From Coemansia sp. RSA 1200 (lineage: Eukaryota; Kickxellomycota; Kickxellomycetes; Kickxellales; Kickxellaceae), in contig JANBTT010000022.1 of assembly GCA_027578915.1 (NCBI GenBank), positions 62,001-126,000 of the forward strand: 64,000 nucleotides of DNA. The letters are read 5' to 3'. The notes beneath the pieces were generated by a model, which made no database searches, had not been told where the DNA came from, and worked only from the letters and a program-made list of their open reading frames with translations. Position 1 is the stretch's first letter. Every line of letters starts with the position of its first letter. Below are positions 52,401 through 63,200 of the stretch, one piece after another. The translations under genes and the position numbers were made by a program.

Positions 52401-53526
52401 GCTCATGGACATTTCCAATCTGAAACCATATGTCTGTTTCTGTGAGCGGCTTTGGCGGATCGGACAGAATGCGATTGAAGCATTCCAAGCTCTGAGGATA
52501 TTTACCCTGGCATTTGTGAATTATACCCAAACGGAAGTATATTTCGGTGGCCTTTTCAAAGTTAGGATCCATGCTCATAACCGCATCAAAGGCCTCCTCA
52601 GCATGATCGTATGAACCATAACGATCGTAAAGAATACCAATACCGTACCAAAGTTTTGGCTCCTTAGGATTCTGCAAGTGCATAATTGCATGCTGATAAG
52701 CCTGATAGGCCTTTGGAAGCTCGCCGAGCATTAAATAGCAATTCCCTATAGCTCCCCATGTCTCGCCATTGGTAGCATCGATATTAACGATGCGCTGAAA
52801 ATACTCTACAGCCTTTTCAAATTCCTCACGAGTGCGATATATATTGGCAATCTGAGTCAAGGCCGTCTGTGAGTAAGGATTGTGGCGAAGTGCACTATCA
52901 TAAGCAGCCAGCGCCCTATCTGGCTCGTTCATGACTTCTGAAATAGAGCCAATGTGCATCCAAACATCTTCAGTCATAGAGCTGAGTTTCTGTGCTGCAG
53001 TCACAGGTTGTTGCTGTTGTTGTTGCTGTTGTTGTTGCTGCTGCTGAGGCGGTTGCTGGAGTGGTTGTTGAGGCGGCAGCTGTTGCGGCTGTGGCTGCTG
53101 CTGTTGAGCCGGTATCTGCTGCTGCTGAGATGGCTGTTGCTGGTGTTGCGGCGGAAGCATTGGGGGCTGCGAACCTGGTATTGGCTGCATAACCTGCTGC
53201 TGCTGAGACGAAACTGGAGGCATTGGCGGAGGCTGCTGTTGTTGGTGTTGCATAGAAGATGGGTGGTGGGGTGGTGGGCCATGCTGCTGATGCTGGATAG
53301 GCTGTCTCGGTTGACGACCCATTGGGGTCTGGTGAGGTGGGAGTGACCTGGGTGGCATCTGCTGAAACGCCCCATTAGGCTGCACATTGGAGCTATGAGG
53401 CGGTGGGCCTAGCTGTGCTGATGCGTGCATTCCGTTTGGAGGCATTCCCGAGCTCATTGATGTCGGTGGCGGACGAACCTGGCCTGGAGTGAGCGGCCGC
53501 TGAGGCGCCTGGTGATGAGCCTGCAT
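49405..53526 (-). CDS. CYC8: Cyc8/Ssn6 TPR subunit of the Tup1 general corepressor
   Basis: Adaptor of the Cyc8-Tup1 corepressor, bridging DNA-bound repressors and Tup1. 1373 residues, single exon. The N-terminal ~185 residues are Gln/Pro-rich, ending in a Gln tract. A solenoid of about ten TPRs follows (about 187-560), beginning TEDVWMHIGSISEVMNEPDRAL and including ALTQIANIYRTREEFEKAVE, LWYGIGILYDRYGSYDHAEE, KVLQHLGALYFRP, WYLLGRCYMAQQQYNKAYEA, WCSIGVLYYQINQYRDALDA, VWFDLGALYEACNNQVNDAI. These are diagnostic of Cyc8. The C-terminal ~800 residues are low-complexity (Pro/Gln/Ser, then Ser/Ala, then acidic). The Gln tracts are coded by mixed CAA/CAG, so are likely less unstable than pure repeats. 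Confidence 0.95.
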   Translation of the reverse strand: MQAHHQAPQRPLTPGQVRPPPTSMSSGMPPNGMHASAQLGPPPHSSNVQPNGAFQQMPPRSLPPHQTPMGRQPRQPIQHQQHGPPPHHPSSMQHQQQQPPPMPPVSSQQQQVMQPIPGSQPPMLPPQHQQQPSQQQQIPAQQQQPQPQQLPPQQPLQQPPQQQQQQQQQQQQQPVTAAQKLSSMTEDVWMHIGSISEVMNEPDRALAAYDSALRHNPYSQTALTQIANIYRTREEFEKAVEYFQRIVNIDATNGETWGAIGNCYLMLGELPKAYQAYQHAIMHLQNPKEPKLWYGIGILYDRYGSYDHAEEAFDAVMSMDPNFEKATEIYFRLGIIHKCQGKYPQSLECFNRILSDPPKPLTETDIWFQIGNVHELNADYMLARDAYERVLRDNPQHGKVLQHLGALYFRPNTSLTNVDAAVQLLTRAIEIDKDKTEAHTWYLLGRCYMAQQQYNKAYEAYQQAVYRDGNNANYWCSIGVLYYQINQYRDALDAYSRAIRINPYLSEVWFDLGALYEACNNQVNDAIDAYTRAAELDRSNPAIEQRLELLRRMQSTGQTSMPHSSQPPQPIDPPTTAATAGQPNAPGGPAGESTAPGGAPGSLGAPPMSGPINSTPQTQDNVRNGGESAQHQPAQRVGGHMPPGVQTPNQPPSAPQYAQAARAPHQPSGGTIPGRRPGYPDEQGYVRYESMPRPENAGAEMQTPAQHYTSMPPQGPGGYSASEAYNGAPHTPQQAPMAQQPAVSRPFTSTSHHPPASAPYIPNPQQTPTGPFRNDDVRMESRHQSPTPTQQPLHQGQYRPQQQQRQQAVNVPLQSPITGEQPPLSSSFQQGPVNGYGSYTNQPGYPGPRSNIRSPSLMRSPAQQQQQSQGQREFFDTSRRHGSLEGRPAEWPSDRVAGNGVRHLDSGDQGEMEKKANVFTHQSTPAVTGVAPVGDKDGDVAMEETRPSAFKASRSSAEASAAATMTVMSAAPINLPQISTPKPTSDISISSSSTPALTGPTAAPIRLPPVQIGGTGGFANARSQPSPLGSVASGTPGTASASDMSKPGANEVSATLGVADRPTSLASVVSTTEEDKEGSAINSLMSLSSAASTMTPRPHLSSPQPAVPSFTRKSSTESNSAANMAVGPQPQSKSSSVPSVSEINGVKDLEISSPNDVRGAVGVEKKPIDEAIAASSSAVETAESAEHGSETKAVVASPSSGAIVSNNEEEDTALAEALVSAAAGGGGDVVAAVVPSKRPLAMVSATGDADVAVSDPFEVQSSLSDEDSGKGKLTSTAKDEGGNDFAADDSNGNSGDTNGDRDAGARKRGRQESPSQAADKRLSVEPAPGGELKDEMEEGEEPEDGEVFEDEEGSQKDSKARKSEDVVMDSGKV

Positions 53527-54419
53527 TCAAGTGCAACTGGCAACAGCCTTCTCAAAGGACAAGAAAATAACCCAGACAATTAGCAAAAGTGCCTACGATA
53601 CAGACAGCGTGGTAAGAGTCAAATTAGGCGAAAAGAGAATTAGAAGTGGTATAGCGGGTAAAAAATATGGAAGCCGTTGGGAAAGCAAGTAAAATCTGTT
53701 TCTCGATTATGTCAATTAAAAATGTAGAAAGAAAAAGTACCTTTTGATTCCTTTTACTATAAAAGACTAATTGGTTATTCCAGAATGGCTTTTTCTCTGA
53801 GATGCCTTTCAAAGAAAAAAGTAGATGAGAGAGGGATTAGACAAGTGCGGCAGATGAAGCTGACGCGTCAAGAAATCCACAGAAATAAAAGAAATCAAAT
53901 AAATCTTTTAAAAGTTGAGCAAGAATTTAAAAAGAAAAAGTTGCAGCGGCCTGTGGGAACAAAAGCACTTCGACTAAGAAAAAATTGCAAGCGACTGAGA
54001 ATGGGGGGAAAGGTTGTTTTGGCACAAGAAAAGAGAGCATTGCCACAAAAGACCAGAGATGCGCTTTTCTCCATTTTGTCGAAAATGTCACGCAAAATCC
54101 CCCAACCAAATAAGAAAAAAAATAAAAAGGTGGGAAATAACCAGCGGAAATGCGGGCTCCAAACACCCTGCTGTTGTTTTTCGCGTCCTCAAAGTAAAGC
54201 TTCAAGCTTAGACTTGCATCCGCGTATAAAATAGAAAAGATGTGTGCAAGAGCTCGCCCACAGTACTTTATTGATGACAGTTTGTGCTGTACCAGCATAC
54301 ATTGAACACATGGCAGAGTAACACAAAAATATTACTAAAATATTACTAAAACAACAATGACGGGGGGTAAATTGAAGCTGGCTTAGTTCTGGGAGATATT
54401 GAACTTGAAAATATGCCAT
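53527..54419. promoter_or_regulatory. CYC8 promoter / VMA10 3' flank
   Basis: Holds the CYC8 promoter (minus strand). An ATG-initiated plus-strand frame of 149 codons at 53785-54234 is Lys/Arg-rich with no recognised domain; I do not call it. Confidence 0.4.
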
Positions 54420-55108
54420 TCAAACCGCACTTTCATCGAGCTCGGCGGTGGCTACTGCTTCCACAAGCTTCGACACAGCCTCAGCCTTGTTCTTTTCAAA
54501 CATTGCCATTGTCGCTTCCAGCTTTTCAGCAGTAGCTTTCTCAATCTTCTCTGTCAGTGCTGACTGGTCGACGCTATCCTTTTGGACCTTCTCTAGCTCC
54601 TTGTTCATACGCTCCTGCAATTCTGCAATCTCACTGGCAGCCCCGCTGCGAGCATCGGTTAGCCGTTTTCCACGATCTACAGGAGTGTTGGATATACTGC
54701 GCAAACGCAAACCAGAACATGGGGTTTTAACACAATAAAACATGGAAGAAAGAGAACCAAAAAAACCAACCCAAACGCTGGGCATTGGAGACAGATCTAT
54801 ATTCAGCAGACATTAATTAAACTTACAAATGCGAGCTTGCTCAACAGTCGTCAACGCATTCTTCTCGGCCTCGAGTAGCGTGTGTATGCCTTGCGAACTA
54901 GAGGTGGACTACAACATTGGAACGCCAGTGTTAGCAAAGAGTTAGTAAAACGAAAAGAAAAGAACATGATCATAAGCAAACTATATGAACACACGTCATG
55001 GACCCTGCGTGCTCGCAGAAGGCAGACCACCATGACGGCTCTGGTTCCACCTACGCATAGCAAAGGTCATTGCTACCAACACTGTTATAAAAGGGGTGAA
55101 ATTACCAT
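54420..55108 (-). CDS. VMA10: V-type proton ATPase subunit G, three exons
   Basis: Peripheral stalk subunit of the vacuolar proton pump, pairing with subunit E. Proposed exons: 55106-55108 (ATG only), 54827-54908 and 54420-54676. The joined protein is 113 residues (yeast 114, human 118): MSTSSSQGIHTLLEAEKNAL..., the family start, then VEQARIYRGKRLTDARSGAA across the second splice, then a continuous coiled coil. Introns: 54909-55105 (GTAATT donor, TACTAAC branch site, TTGTAG acceptor) and 54677-54826 (GTAAGT donor, CTGTAG acceptor). Exons 2 and 3 are secure. The ATG-only exon is inferred because exon 2 has no ATG; the phase-0 alternative ATG followed by GTGGTC near 55030 has a weaker donor. 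Confidence 0.85.
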
Positions 55109-55551
55109 TTCGATTGGTATGAGCTGGTAGGAAGATTGAGCTATGCTAAAAGAGGCTTCGGGTCGAATAACATGAAGAGTCAAGATAATATAAAAGTGTG
55201 CCCGCTGACAAGTAGATTTAAGCGCTAGATTCGGAAAATACAGAATAGAAAGAGAAATGGGCAGAAAAGAGAAAGCCCTCACAAGTGAACAGTGGTGTCA
55301 TCACTCCCCAACTCTTTCCAGAAAGCCGAAGCCGACAACGCCATGCAATGACAGATCAGAGATTAACTTGGATTAGCAAAGCGAGGATTTTTGCATCCAT
55401 CATATATTTTCTTTTTGTGGGTGCTTTTGGATTCATCGAATATCGTCCAGTTCTGGAGCTTGTGGCAAGCACAGGTCTTCTCTCCTTCTTTCTTTCTGGA
55501 CGTTGGATCCTTCATTTTATCCGCTTATAGCTACTAGTAGTCTTCGTCATC
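55109..55551. promoter_or_regulatory. Divergent promoter VMA10/RPL3
   Basis: 443 bases between two divergent start codons. TATAAAAG at 55189-55196 is oriented toward RPL3. A plus-strand 81-codon frame (55285-55530) is hydrophobic and unsupported; it lies in the likely RPL3 leader. Confidence 0.5.
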
Positions 55552-56910
55552 ATGGTATGTATGCTCTGCTGGTGGTTGTTCCATCTTTTTTTCTGGATGG
55601 ATGCGCATGTTTTTGGTCGCATCCATTCAAGCATCGATCAATTTTTGGAAAGGAAAAGTAGACTATGCACTCAAATAGAACATTGCATTCAACGAATCGC
55701 ACAAATTCATTTTCTTATCCTTCATTCGCAACTGTAGTCTCACTGCAAGTTTGAGCAGCCACGCCACGGTTCGCTGGCCTTCCTTCCTCGCAAGCGCGCT
55801 GCCCGTCACCGCGGACGCTGCAAGTCTTTCCCCAAGGACAATGCCTCCAACCCGCCCCATCTGACGGCCTTCATTGGCTACAAGGCTGGTATGACGCACA
55901 TTGTGCGCGATCTGGATCGCCCTGGTTCGAAGATTAACAAGAAGGAGATTGTCGAGGCCGTCACTGTTATTGAGGCGCCACCAATGGTTGTTGTCGGAGT
56001 TGTCGGGTACATTGAGACCCCGCGCGGCCTCCGCACTCTTACCAGCGTCTGGGCCGAGCACCTCTCTGACGAGATCAAGCGCCGCTTCTACAAGAACTGG
56101 TACCGCTCGAAGAAGAAGGCATACACCAAGTACGCCTCCAAGTACTCTGCTGACAATGGCAAGGAGATTACCCGCGATCTTGAGCGCATCAAGAAGTACT
56201 GCACTGTTGTTCGTGTCATTGCCCACACACAGATGAGCAAGGTCAAGATGGGACAGAAGAAGGCTCATATCATGGAGATCCAGGTCAACGGAGGAACTAT
56301 TGCCGAGAAGGTGGACTGGGCTCGTGACCACTTTGAGAAGACAGTGTCGGTTAGCGACATCTTTGAGAGCGACGAGATGATTGACGTGATTGGTGTTACC
56401 AAGGGTCATGGTTACGAGGGCGTGACTGCTCGCTGGGGAACCAAGAAGCTGCCTCGCAAGACTCACCGTGGTCTGCGCAAGGTTGCTTGTATCGGAGCCT
56501 GGCATCCCGCCCGTGTCATGTACTCGGTGGCACGCTCTGGTCAGGATGGTTACCACCACCGTACCGAGCCCAACAAGAAGATCTACCGCCTTGGCAAGGG
56601 TGACGATGCGAAGAATGCTTCGACCGACTTTGATATCACTGCCAAGCGCATCACGCCTCTTGGTGGATTCCCTCACTATGGCGAGGTTAACCAGGACTAT
56701 GTCATGATCAAGGGCAGCTGTGTTGGTGTGAAGAAGCGTGTTCTCACTCTGCGCAAGTCGCTGCGTGTGCACACCAAGCGCTCCGCCCTGGAGAAGGTCA
56801 ACCTCAAGTTCATCGATACGTCGTCCAAGTTTGGTCACGGTCGCTTCCAGACCAAGGCCGAGAAGAAGGACTTCATGGGTGTTCTCAAGAAGGATCTCTT
56901 GGAGGACTAA
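55552..56910 (+). CDS. RPL3: 60S ribosomal protein L3 (uL3), two exons
   Basis: Large-subunit protein reaching the peptidyl-transferase centre. Exon 1 is the ATG alone (55552-55554), followed by a 183-nt intron (GTATGT donor, CTGTAG acceptor), then exon 2 from 55738 to 56910; 391 residues. The join yields MSHCKFEQPRHGSLAFLPRKRAARHRG, the invariant family start, which fixes the model. Further signatures: SFPKDNASNPPHLTAFIGYKAGMTHIVRDLDRPGSK, PPMVVVGVVGYIETPRGLR, HLMEIQVNGG-type segment, KLPRKTHRGLRKVACIGAWHPARV (the W-finger region), KGYHHRTE-like segment, STDFDITAKRITPLGGFPHYG, KSLRVHTKR, FGHGRFQT. The largest plain open frame starts at 55891 and would miss about 52 residues. Confidence 0.97.
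55555..55737 (+). other. RPL3 intron 1 with a 12-bp hairpin
   Basis: 183-nt intron directly after the start codon. Positions 55594-55605 pair with 55618-55629 (ATGGATGCG with CGCATCCAT plus three outer pairs including one G-U) around a 12-base loop. The hairpin sits 40 bases inside the donor. Confidence 0.85.
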
Positions 56911-57989
56911 AAAAAGTTTATTTGCGGGTGTTTTCTTGCTTTTTTCTATTTTGATGTCCAAACCAAATGGTACGAACTATGAATAAAGTCCAATCCACAT
57001 TTTGATTATGTACGGATTCCGTGCTGGATGTTTACATTATGTGAACAGCACCAATTGATATGCATTAGTTTATTTAGTGATGGAATATTATATTTGTTTG
57101 CAATAGATTCTCAATGTTATTGCATCGCAGAAAAAGGACCATGTGGTTCTAGTGTTGCAGTTGCAGTTGTTATTGTTGTTGCTGGTGTAAAGGAAAGTGC
57201 TTCGAACGAATAGCAGGATGGATTCTATCGATAGACGGTGGATTGAAAAGATAATATTATGCGTTGTGTGAAAAGAGATTGTGGATAACTACATCTATCT
57301 TTTTTATTCCTTTTCTTTGTTTTGTGTCACAAGCCTGCACTTGTGCGCATAATGAAGCTGCAGTCGTATTCATTCATTTATTTAGAGGAGGATTGATATG
57401 GCTGCAGAGAAAGCGGGATTTTTTGTACCTGGCAGTCAAAATAAAGAGTGAACAAACGAGAAGAAGATGATGACGACAAGCATTGCTTGAAGGAGATGGC
57501 GGTGGTCACATGTGCGTTAGGACGGGGCAAGGTGCTTTCAATTGGCAGGTAGAAATGCGGGCAACTGGGGAACTAAAAACATATGAGCAATCCGGGCAAA
57601 TGCAAGGGCGCCTGATGTGATGTTCCTTCCTTTCTTGCTTTCCATTCTATTCCACCCAAAGATGTATATGTGTTTTCGCAGCTGCTGCTATTGTGGTGCG
57701 CGCCGCTGATCAGGTTTATCAACTTCCGTATCTGCTTCTATGCAAGTCCCAAGTCGCAATTTAAGTCCTGACAGCACCCTGTGCGGACGAAGCGTGTTTT
57801 TGTGTTTTTACTTTGGCAAGGATGGATTGGTGGTTCCGAGGGTTTCTTTACTTCCAATCCTCTCTGAATGCAGACGCGCTTTTTAGCGGGCGCGAGGCTT
57901 GGACGCCAAGAGCAGCTAGCACAGCACAGCAGCAAAACATCCAAACATGCGAGAGCGCTGCAATGCACTGCTACAAAAAGAAGGTCTTG

Positions 57990-58020
57990 CTGGCTGGCTG
58001 GCTGGCTAGCTGGCTGGCTG
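57990..58020. repeat. CTGG tetranucleotide repeat
   Basis: About seven and a half tandem CTGG units with one CTAG interruption. Confidence 0.85.
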
Positions 58021-58484
58021 CTGCACATGCAAGCGTGCTGCACACGCGCATACTCCCGCTTTCTGGATGCTTGGGCTGAAACCTACATGTCTGGCAGGCG
58101 TATTGAGAGGGAGTGCCAGAGGCAGCAATGGGCTGACTGGATCCTCGATGGTGCTCCTGGCGAATGGATCAGCAGATTGGAGCCGGTGCTCTGGCGACTC
58201 TGGGCTTCTGCGTGTTCTACTGCGTGGACTGCACAGCTCCGGTGATTGGCTTGCCTCTTTCTTGGTCTGTGGGCCCATAGGGAACAGGCACCGCTGGGCT
58301 CCCTCCCCGGCGTCCCCTAGCTGATTTGCTGCCAAATAAAAAGAACCGGCGTGTCGCAAGCTTTTTCTCCCTCGCGTCCCTCTCTGTCTTTCCGGATCCG
58401 CCAGACAGAACAATACGCGTCCGGCCACACGGCCCACCTTTGCGATTACTGTTTCCTCTGCCTGGGATAGTAGTAGTCCTTGCC

Positions 58485-58510
58485 GCACTCGCACTCGCAC
58501 TCGCACTCGC
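58485..58510. repeat. GCACTC hexanucleotide repeat
   Basis: A little over four perfect tandem copies; noncoding as far as I can tell. Confidence 0.85.
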
Positions 58511-60260
58511 AAAGCCCCAGCAGGCGCCATTGCCATGCTGGCCCAGGCGAGTGGAATTTAGCCAGCCACCTATCTGGGCATCCATTCCTCCATAGACGAA
58601 CAAGTGGCGGCCGCAACAATCGGCCAAGCACTGGGCGATGCTGTCCAGCCCAAACCCAACCAAGAACCACCCGCCGCCCCCACTAGTCATGCTAGCAACA
58701 GCTTTCTTTGCTTGTGTCTGCTGCCATCGCAACACTTGTTTATTTCTCTTCTTCTAGACGCTGCAAGTCCTCTAACATCGTGCTCTTGATTATCCAGCGA
58801 ATTGCCGCTCGCTCAAACACTCTTTCCGCCCTTCTGACTGTCTCGCTGTTCCGCCTGATATCCGCCACACGCGCATCAAACCCTTGCTTCCGGATTCTCG
58901 CCCAGATCCAACAGCTCCAGAGCAGTCACGCCGTGAAATCCGCCACAAGCACTGCCATCGCCCGTCTGCAGTCTGAGAGAGAGGCGTCTACATCCAACAC
59001 CATCCGCGTGTCAGCGGCAAAGAATACTGCTTCTGACGCCGTCGCCGCAGTACGCAAGGAACAGCAGCCGTGCCGTGACTTTGAGGCGCTGAGAAACAGA
59101 AGACACCCGCTTCATCTGCCAGCACGAGACGCGCACATCTCCGCCGGAGAATTAGACGTCCAGCCGCCAGACACGCGAGCAACCCGCTCCGCCGCACATC
59201 CCGGCCACCAAATACACCGCCTCGTCAAGGGCACTCGCGACCAGTTGGCGGGCCTTTCCTGTCTGTCTTGTTTCACAGCGCACGCGCGAGTGGCTGCTGC
59301 TGCTCTCTTCTTTCCATGCACACATGCCCATCCCATCTCCCCTTTCCATATCCCATCCGTGCCTTTAGCTCGCCGCGCCAACTGACATCTTACCTTGTCT
59401 GCTAACAATCAACCCTGACTGCCATTCTTTTATTATTTCTCTTTTATTATTCTGCAACCTGTTCCTACTTTGCCTTTCCTTTTACCTCCCCCCTCATCTC
59501 TTTTTATTTCCTCTTTTGGCCCTTGCTCTTCTGTTTACCATCCTCTATATATACACGTACATATAGGGCTCTATCTATATCTACACAAAAATCACCCCCC
59601 ATCCCGCTTCCGCTCTTCCTCTCTTTGCCTTCTGCCTGTCTTCCTGTTTGCCGCACATGGCTTGACTGTATCTATTGTTTTTATATTCCTCTCTGGCCAT
59701 CTTTTCTTACAACCTCTCCCTTTCCCCCCTGTCGCTGCTTGGGTGATTTCTACACAATACAATACAACGCCAACCGCCCTGCTTTCTGGTGCACCTTCTC
59801 TTGTGGACTCAGCTAAAGCTGAAAAAAAGCAACCACACTAACCAGCCGAGCCAGCTAGCCAGCCACATCAGGCTCCATCCATCCTCCATAGCCCAAGGAG
59901 TGGGGGCTTTTTTCGCGTGCATCTTTTATTACTCGCCTTCTTTAATTTTCTGCTATATTGGGCATTATTTCCCTTCAGACGATCATCTTTTCACACATCG
60001 TCTCCTCCGTTCTTTTTATTTCTCTAAAGAAAGACCGGCTGAAATCCTGCACACTTCCGCGGTTTACTGCACCCAGCGCAGTTGTGTCCCCTCCTTAGAA
60101 TCCATCCTAATCAACACGTACATCTGGAACTGCCTCCAGCACGCGCCACGCCTTTCCTTTGTTTGTTCAGACCAAATTACGTTTTCGCACATATTCCTCC
60201 TCATTAATTGTTCTCCTCCTTTTGACCAAAAGCAAGAGTTCCGTCGTCTGCTCTACCCCG

Positions 60261-63200
60261 ATGTATTCCGACAGCAGAAAGGCCTCTCGTGAGACATGCG
60301 CATCGTCGCCTTCGCCCACATCGTCACCTACAACTCCTGGCATCGACTCCAATCCTGCAGAGCCTCTGTTTGCAGAATACAGTTCGCAGTCTGCCACGCT
60401 TGACAGTATTGGTGCTTGGTCTTCGGTGCAGCCCATTCCAGCATCCCACGCGTCTTCGGCCATGGGAGCGTACAAATCGCCAGTCGATATTTGCGACCTC
60501 AGAGGCAAATACAGCACCATGAATCTGGGCCACAAACCACCACTGCCTGCTGCTTCTTACTCTGATGTCAACACTACAATACCTGTATCTGGCAATAACA
60601 GCAATGGGTCTGGCGCTGATACCACACGCGCCAACCCTGATGCTGTAGCTGGTATTGGCATTGGCATTGGTAGGAGTGGTGGTCATTCTACCGCCGAGGT
60701 GGATTACTCCGAGCTTGACGAGGCGATTCTACGCGGTCGTTCCACCACCCTTCCAAATATATTCGCCATGCCCAACCCAATATACCGCTTTTCCACTGTT
60801 GCAAGCATTGAACCCTCTGGTTCTCCTGGCCATATTAGCCCAGCATCCTCAGCAACACTTGGTGTGCTTTCGCGGCATGGTTCCATATCCATCTCCAACA
60901 GTAACCGCACTGTCAGCCCACTTGGCGCATCGATCAGCTCTAATCCGATTCATCGCGCTACTAGCTTGGACAACCCTATAGCATCGCAAATGGACCCTAT
61001 CTACACAACAGCCACTGCTTCTATCACTGGCTCTACTGCTCGGTATGATGCTGCTGGTGCTGCCTCTAACGCGTCTGGATTGCCTCCAAAAGCCAACCCC
61101 AGCATCAGCGGCAGCGTTAGCAGCACTGGCACGTTGGTTGGCATCAGTAATGCCTCTGCTATACCTATTCGTCGGCTGCCAGAGTCCTCTGCTGAAACAC
61201 ATCATTTACTGAACTTGTCGGCCTACTCTATCGGTGCAGCTCCAAACACCGGTGCTGGTTCTGGTGGAGGCAATAGCCACCACCAGGCAAAAAGCGATGG
61301 CGGTGTCAATAGCAGTGGCGGCGCATCACATGGCAGCGTTGGGCGCGGTGCTCATGCATCTCTGTCCGTTTCAGGCATCGCAAGCAGCGCTCCGCCCTCG
61401 TCCCAATTGGCAGCACAGACACACCCAGTGGTTGGTGCTAACCCAACCACCGGAAGCGTAAATCCACCCAATGAGCACCTAGGCGATGGTAGTGCATATC
61501 CTCCACCAGGAATGCACACAAGGTATGCGCAGCTTAGTCACCATCTTCCGACCATGTGTGAGGAGGATGTCTCGTCAGCAGCGTTGGAGCCAGCTGCAGT
61601 CCTGGCTGACAGTGCGCTGATGCGCAATATGAGCATGCCCAGCTTTGGAAACTCTATTATGGCGGCACCGCTTCCTCAGCACTTTGATTCGTCAACGGGG
61701 CTCTATGCGCTTAACCGCGTCTCGACTGCGTCTCCCCTCAGCGTAAACCGTCGCACCAGTGTGGAGCATATGACCTCTTTTACAATTTCTGATCTTGCGC
61801 CGGAAATGTCTCTGCAATCAACAAGCGCGTATGCCCCACATCGTATCAATTCGCTCAAGGATATGCGTCGGCCATCTCTTGACGTTAGATCGGAAAATCC
61901 AACCGGCGATGCCACGCTTGATGGTAGTACTACTGCAAACGCGCTGTTTGAGCGGTCGTCTGGCATTAGACAATCGATGACCATGAACTATCTATCCGGA
62001 ATGTCCAATCTCCACCGCAGACACTCATTGGCCAGTGCCTCAGCAGCAGCAGCAGCAGCAGCAGCAGGTCCTAGCTTGGGCATTGTATCTACCGCCGATA
62101 CCAATGCAACACCGGCGCCGTCAGCAGTAGGTTCGTTTGGCCCTGGTGATTTTGGAATGCATTCGCACTCTAATCTGCAGCAAAATGTTTATCATCAGGG
62201 CGCTATGTTCTCAGCACCGTATGGGGTATTTGGCGCGCATCCAGTGCATATACAGAGACAACAGAGCATGTCTGTTCAGCCAACTATGCCCGATTCTCAG
62301 GTCCAGCATCAGATATCTTCGTTTCAACAGTACCAGGGACAACCTTCGGCTGACAGGGCTTCAGCGAGTAGCTCAATGAATGGAGGCCCGGCATTCATGT
62401 CCCATCTGTCGGGCATGGTCCCAAATGCTGGAGGGTACCATGGCTCCTTTGTTAGTTCCCAGCAGATTGGCAATGTGCCACAGCAACAGCAGCAGAACGC
62501 GATGGGGCCGTTGCAGCCGTTCACGACTATGCATACTCAGCAGAATACACCGCCTTTGCTCCAGCCGGTGCCGGTGCCATATGCGATGCAGTTAGCACAA
62601 GGTCAGGCATCCCAGCAGCGTCCTTCACGTCTTCAGACTCAGTTACAACAGCACCAGAACCACATCCAGCAGCAGCAACAACAACAGCAACTGCTACATC
62701 AGCAACAATCCAGTCAGCAACAATCAAAACAGCCTCTGCAAACGCCTCAGCAACAACCTCAGCATCACCATCATATGCGCCGTGCAAGCCATCCAGCCAT
62801 TGTTGGAATGACCCATCCTAGTGCATCTGTTGCATTGTACCCACCTATGCCCATATTGAATGGCGGATCGCACACACTGCTTCCAAATCCAGCTACAACA
62901 ATCACTCCAAACATGCCTTTTGCAGATATGGGCAAGGGTTTGCCATTCCAGTCACTGCCAAAGCAGACGCGTGTGTTTGTTGTGCAGTTCAAGGGAAGCC
63001 GCTGCGATCTCTTTTTCTCGCCCACAAAAGATATGGATGTGATGGTTATTCCTACTCTGGCGCCGTCGGCCATCCCAGCACCGGCGGTGGATGCGGCTGG
63101 AGCCCGGCCATCAGAATCACAGTACGCCCCTGGGACCTACGTCCTTGTTGAAGCGGACAGAGGCGTGGATCTTGGAATTATCAAGGAGGAGCTGCTTTCC

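Larger units (their letters stand above)
56911..60260. other. Gene-poor region upstream of PSP1 (3.35 kb)
   Basis: The longest stretch without a supportable gene. 56911-57700 is AT-rich RPL3 3' flank. 57980-58600 is C/G-richer with two tandem repeats. 58700-60260 is strongly pyrimidine-rich on the plus strand and probably the PSP1 promoter and leader. A plus-strand frame at 58708-59385 (225 codons, Ala/Ser/Arg-rich) has an acceptor-like CTTCTTCTAG near 58757 but no recognisable protein. Confidence 0.35.

Noticed and set aside
58006..58536. 176-codon minus-strand frame with RVRVRVRVR
   Set aside because: The repeat peptide is the complement of the GCACTC tandem repeat; no domain.
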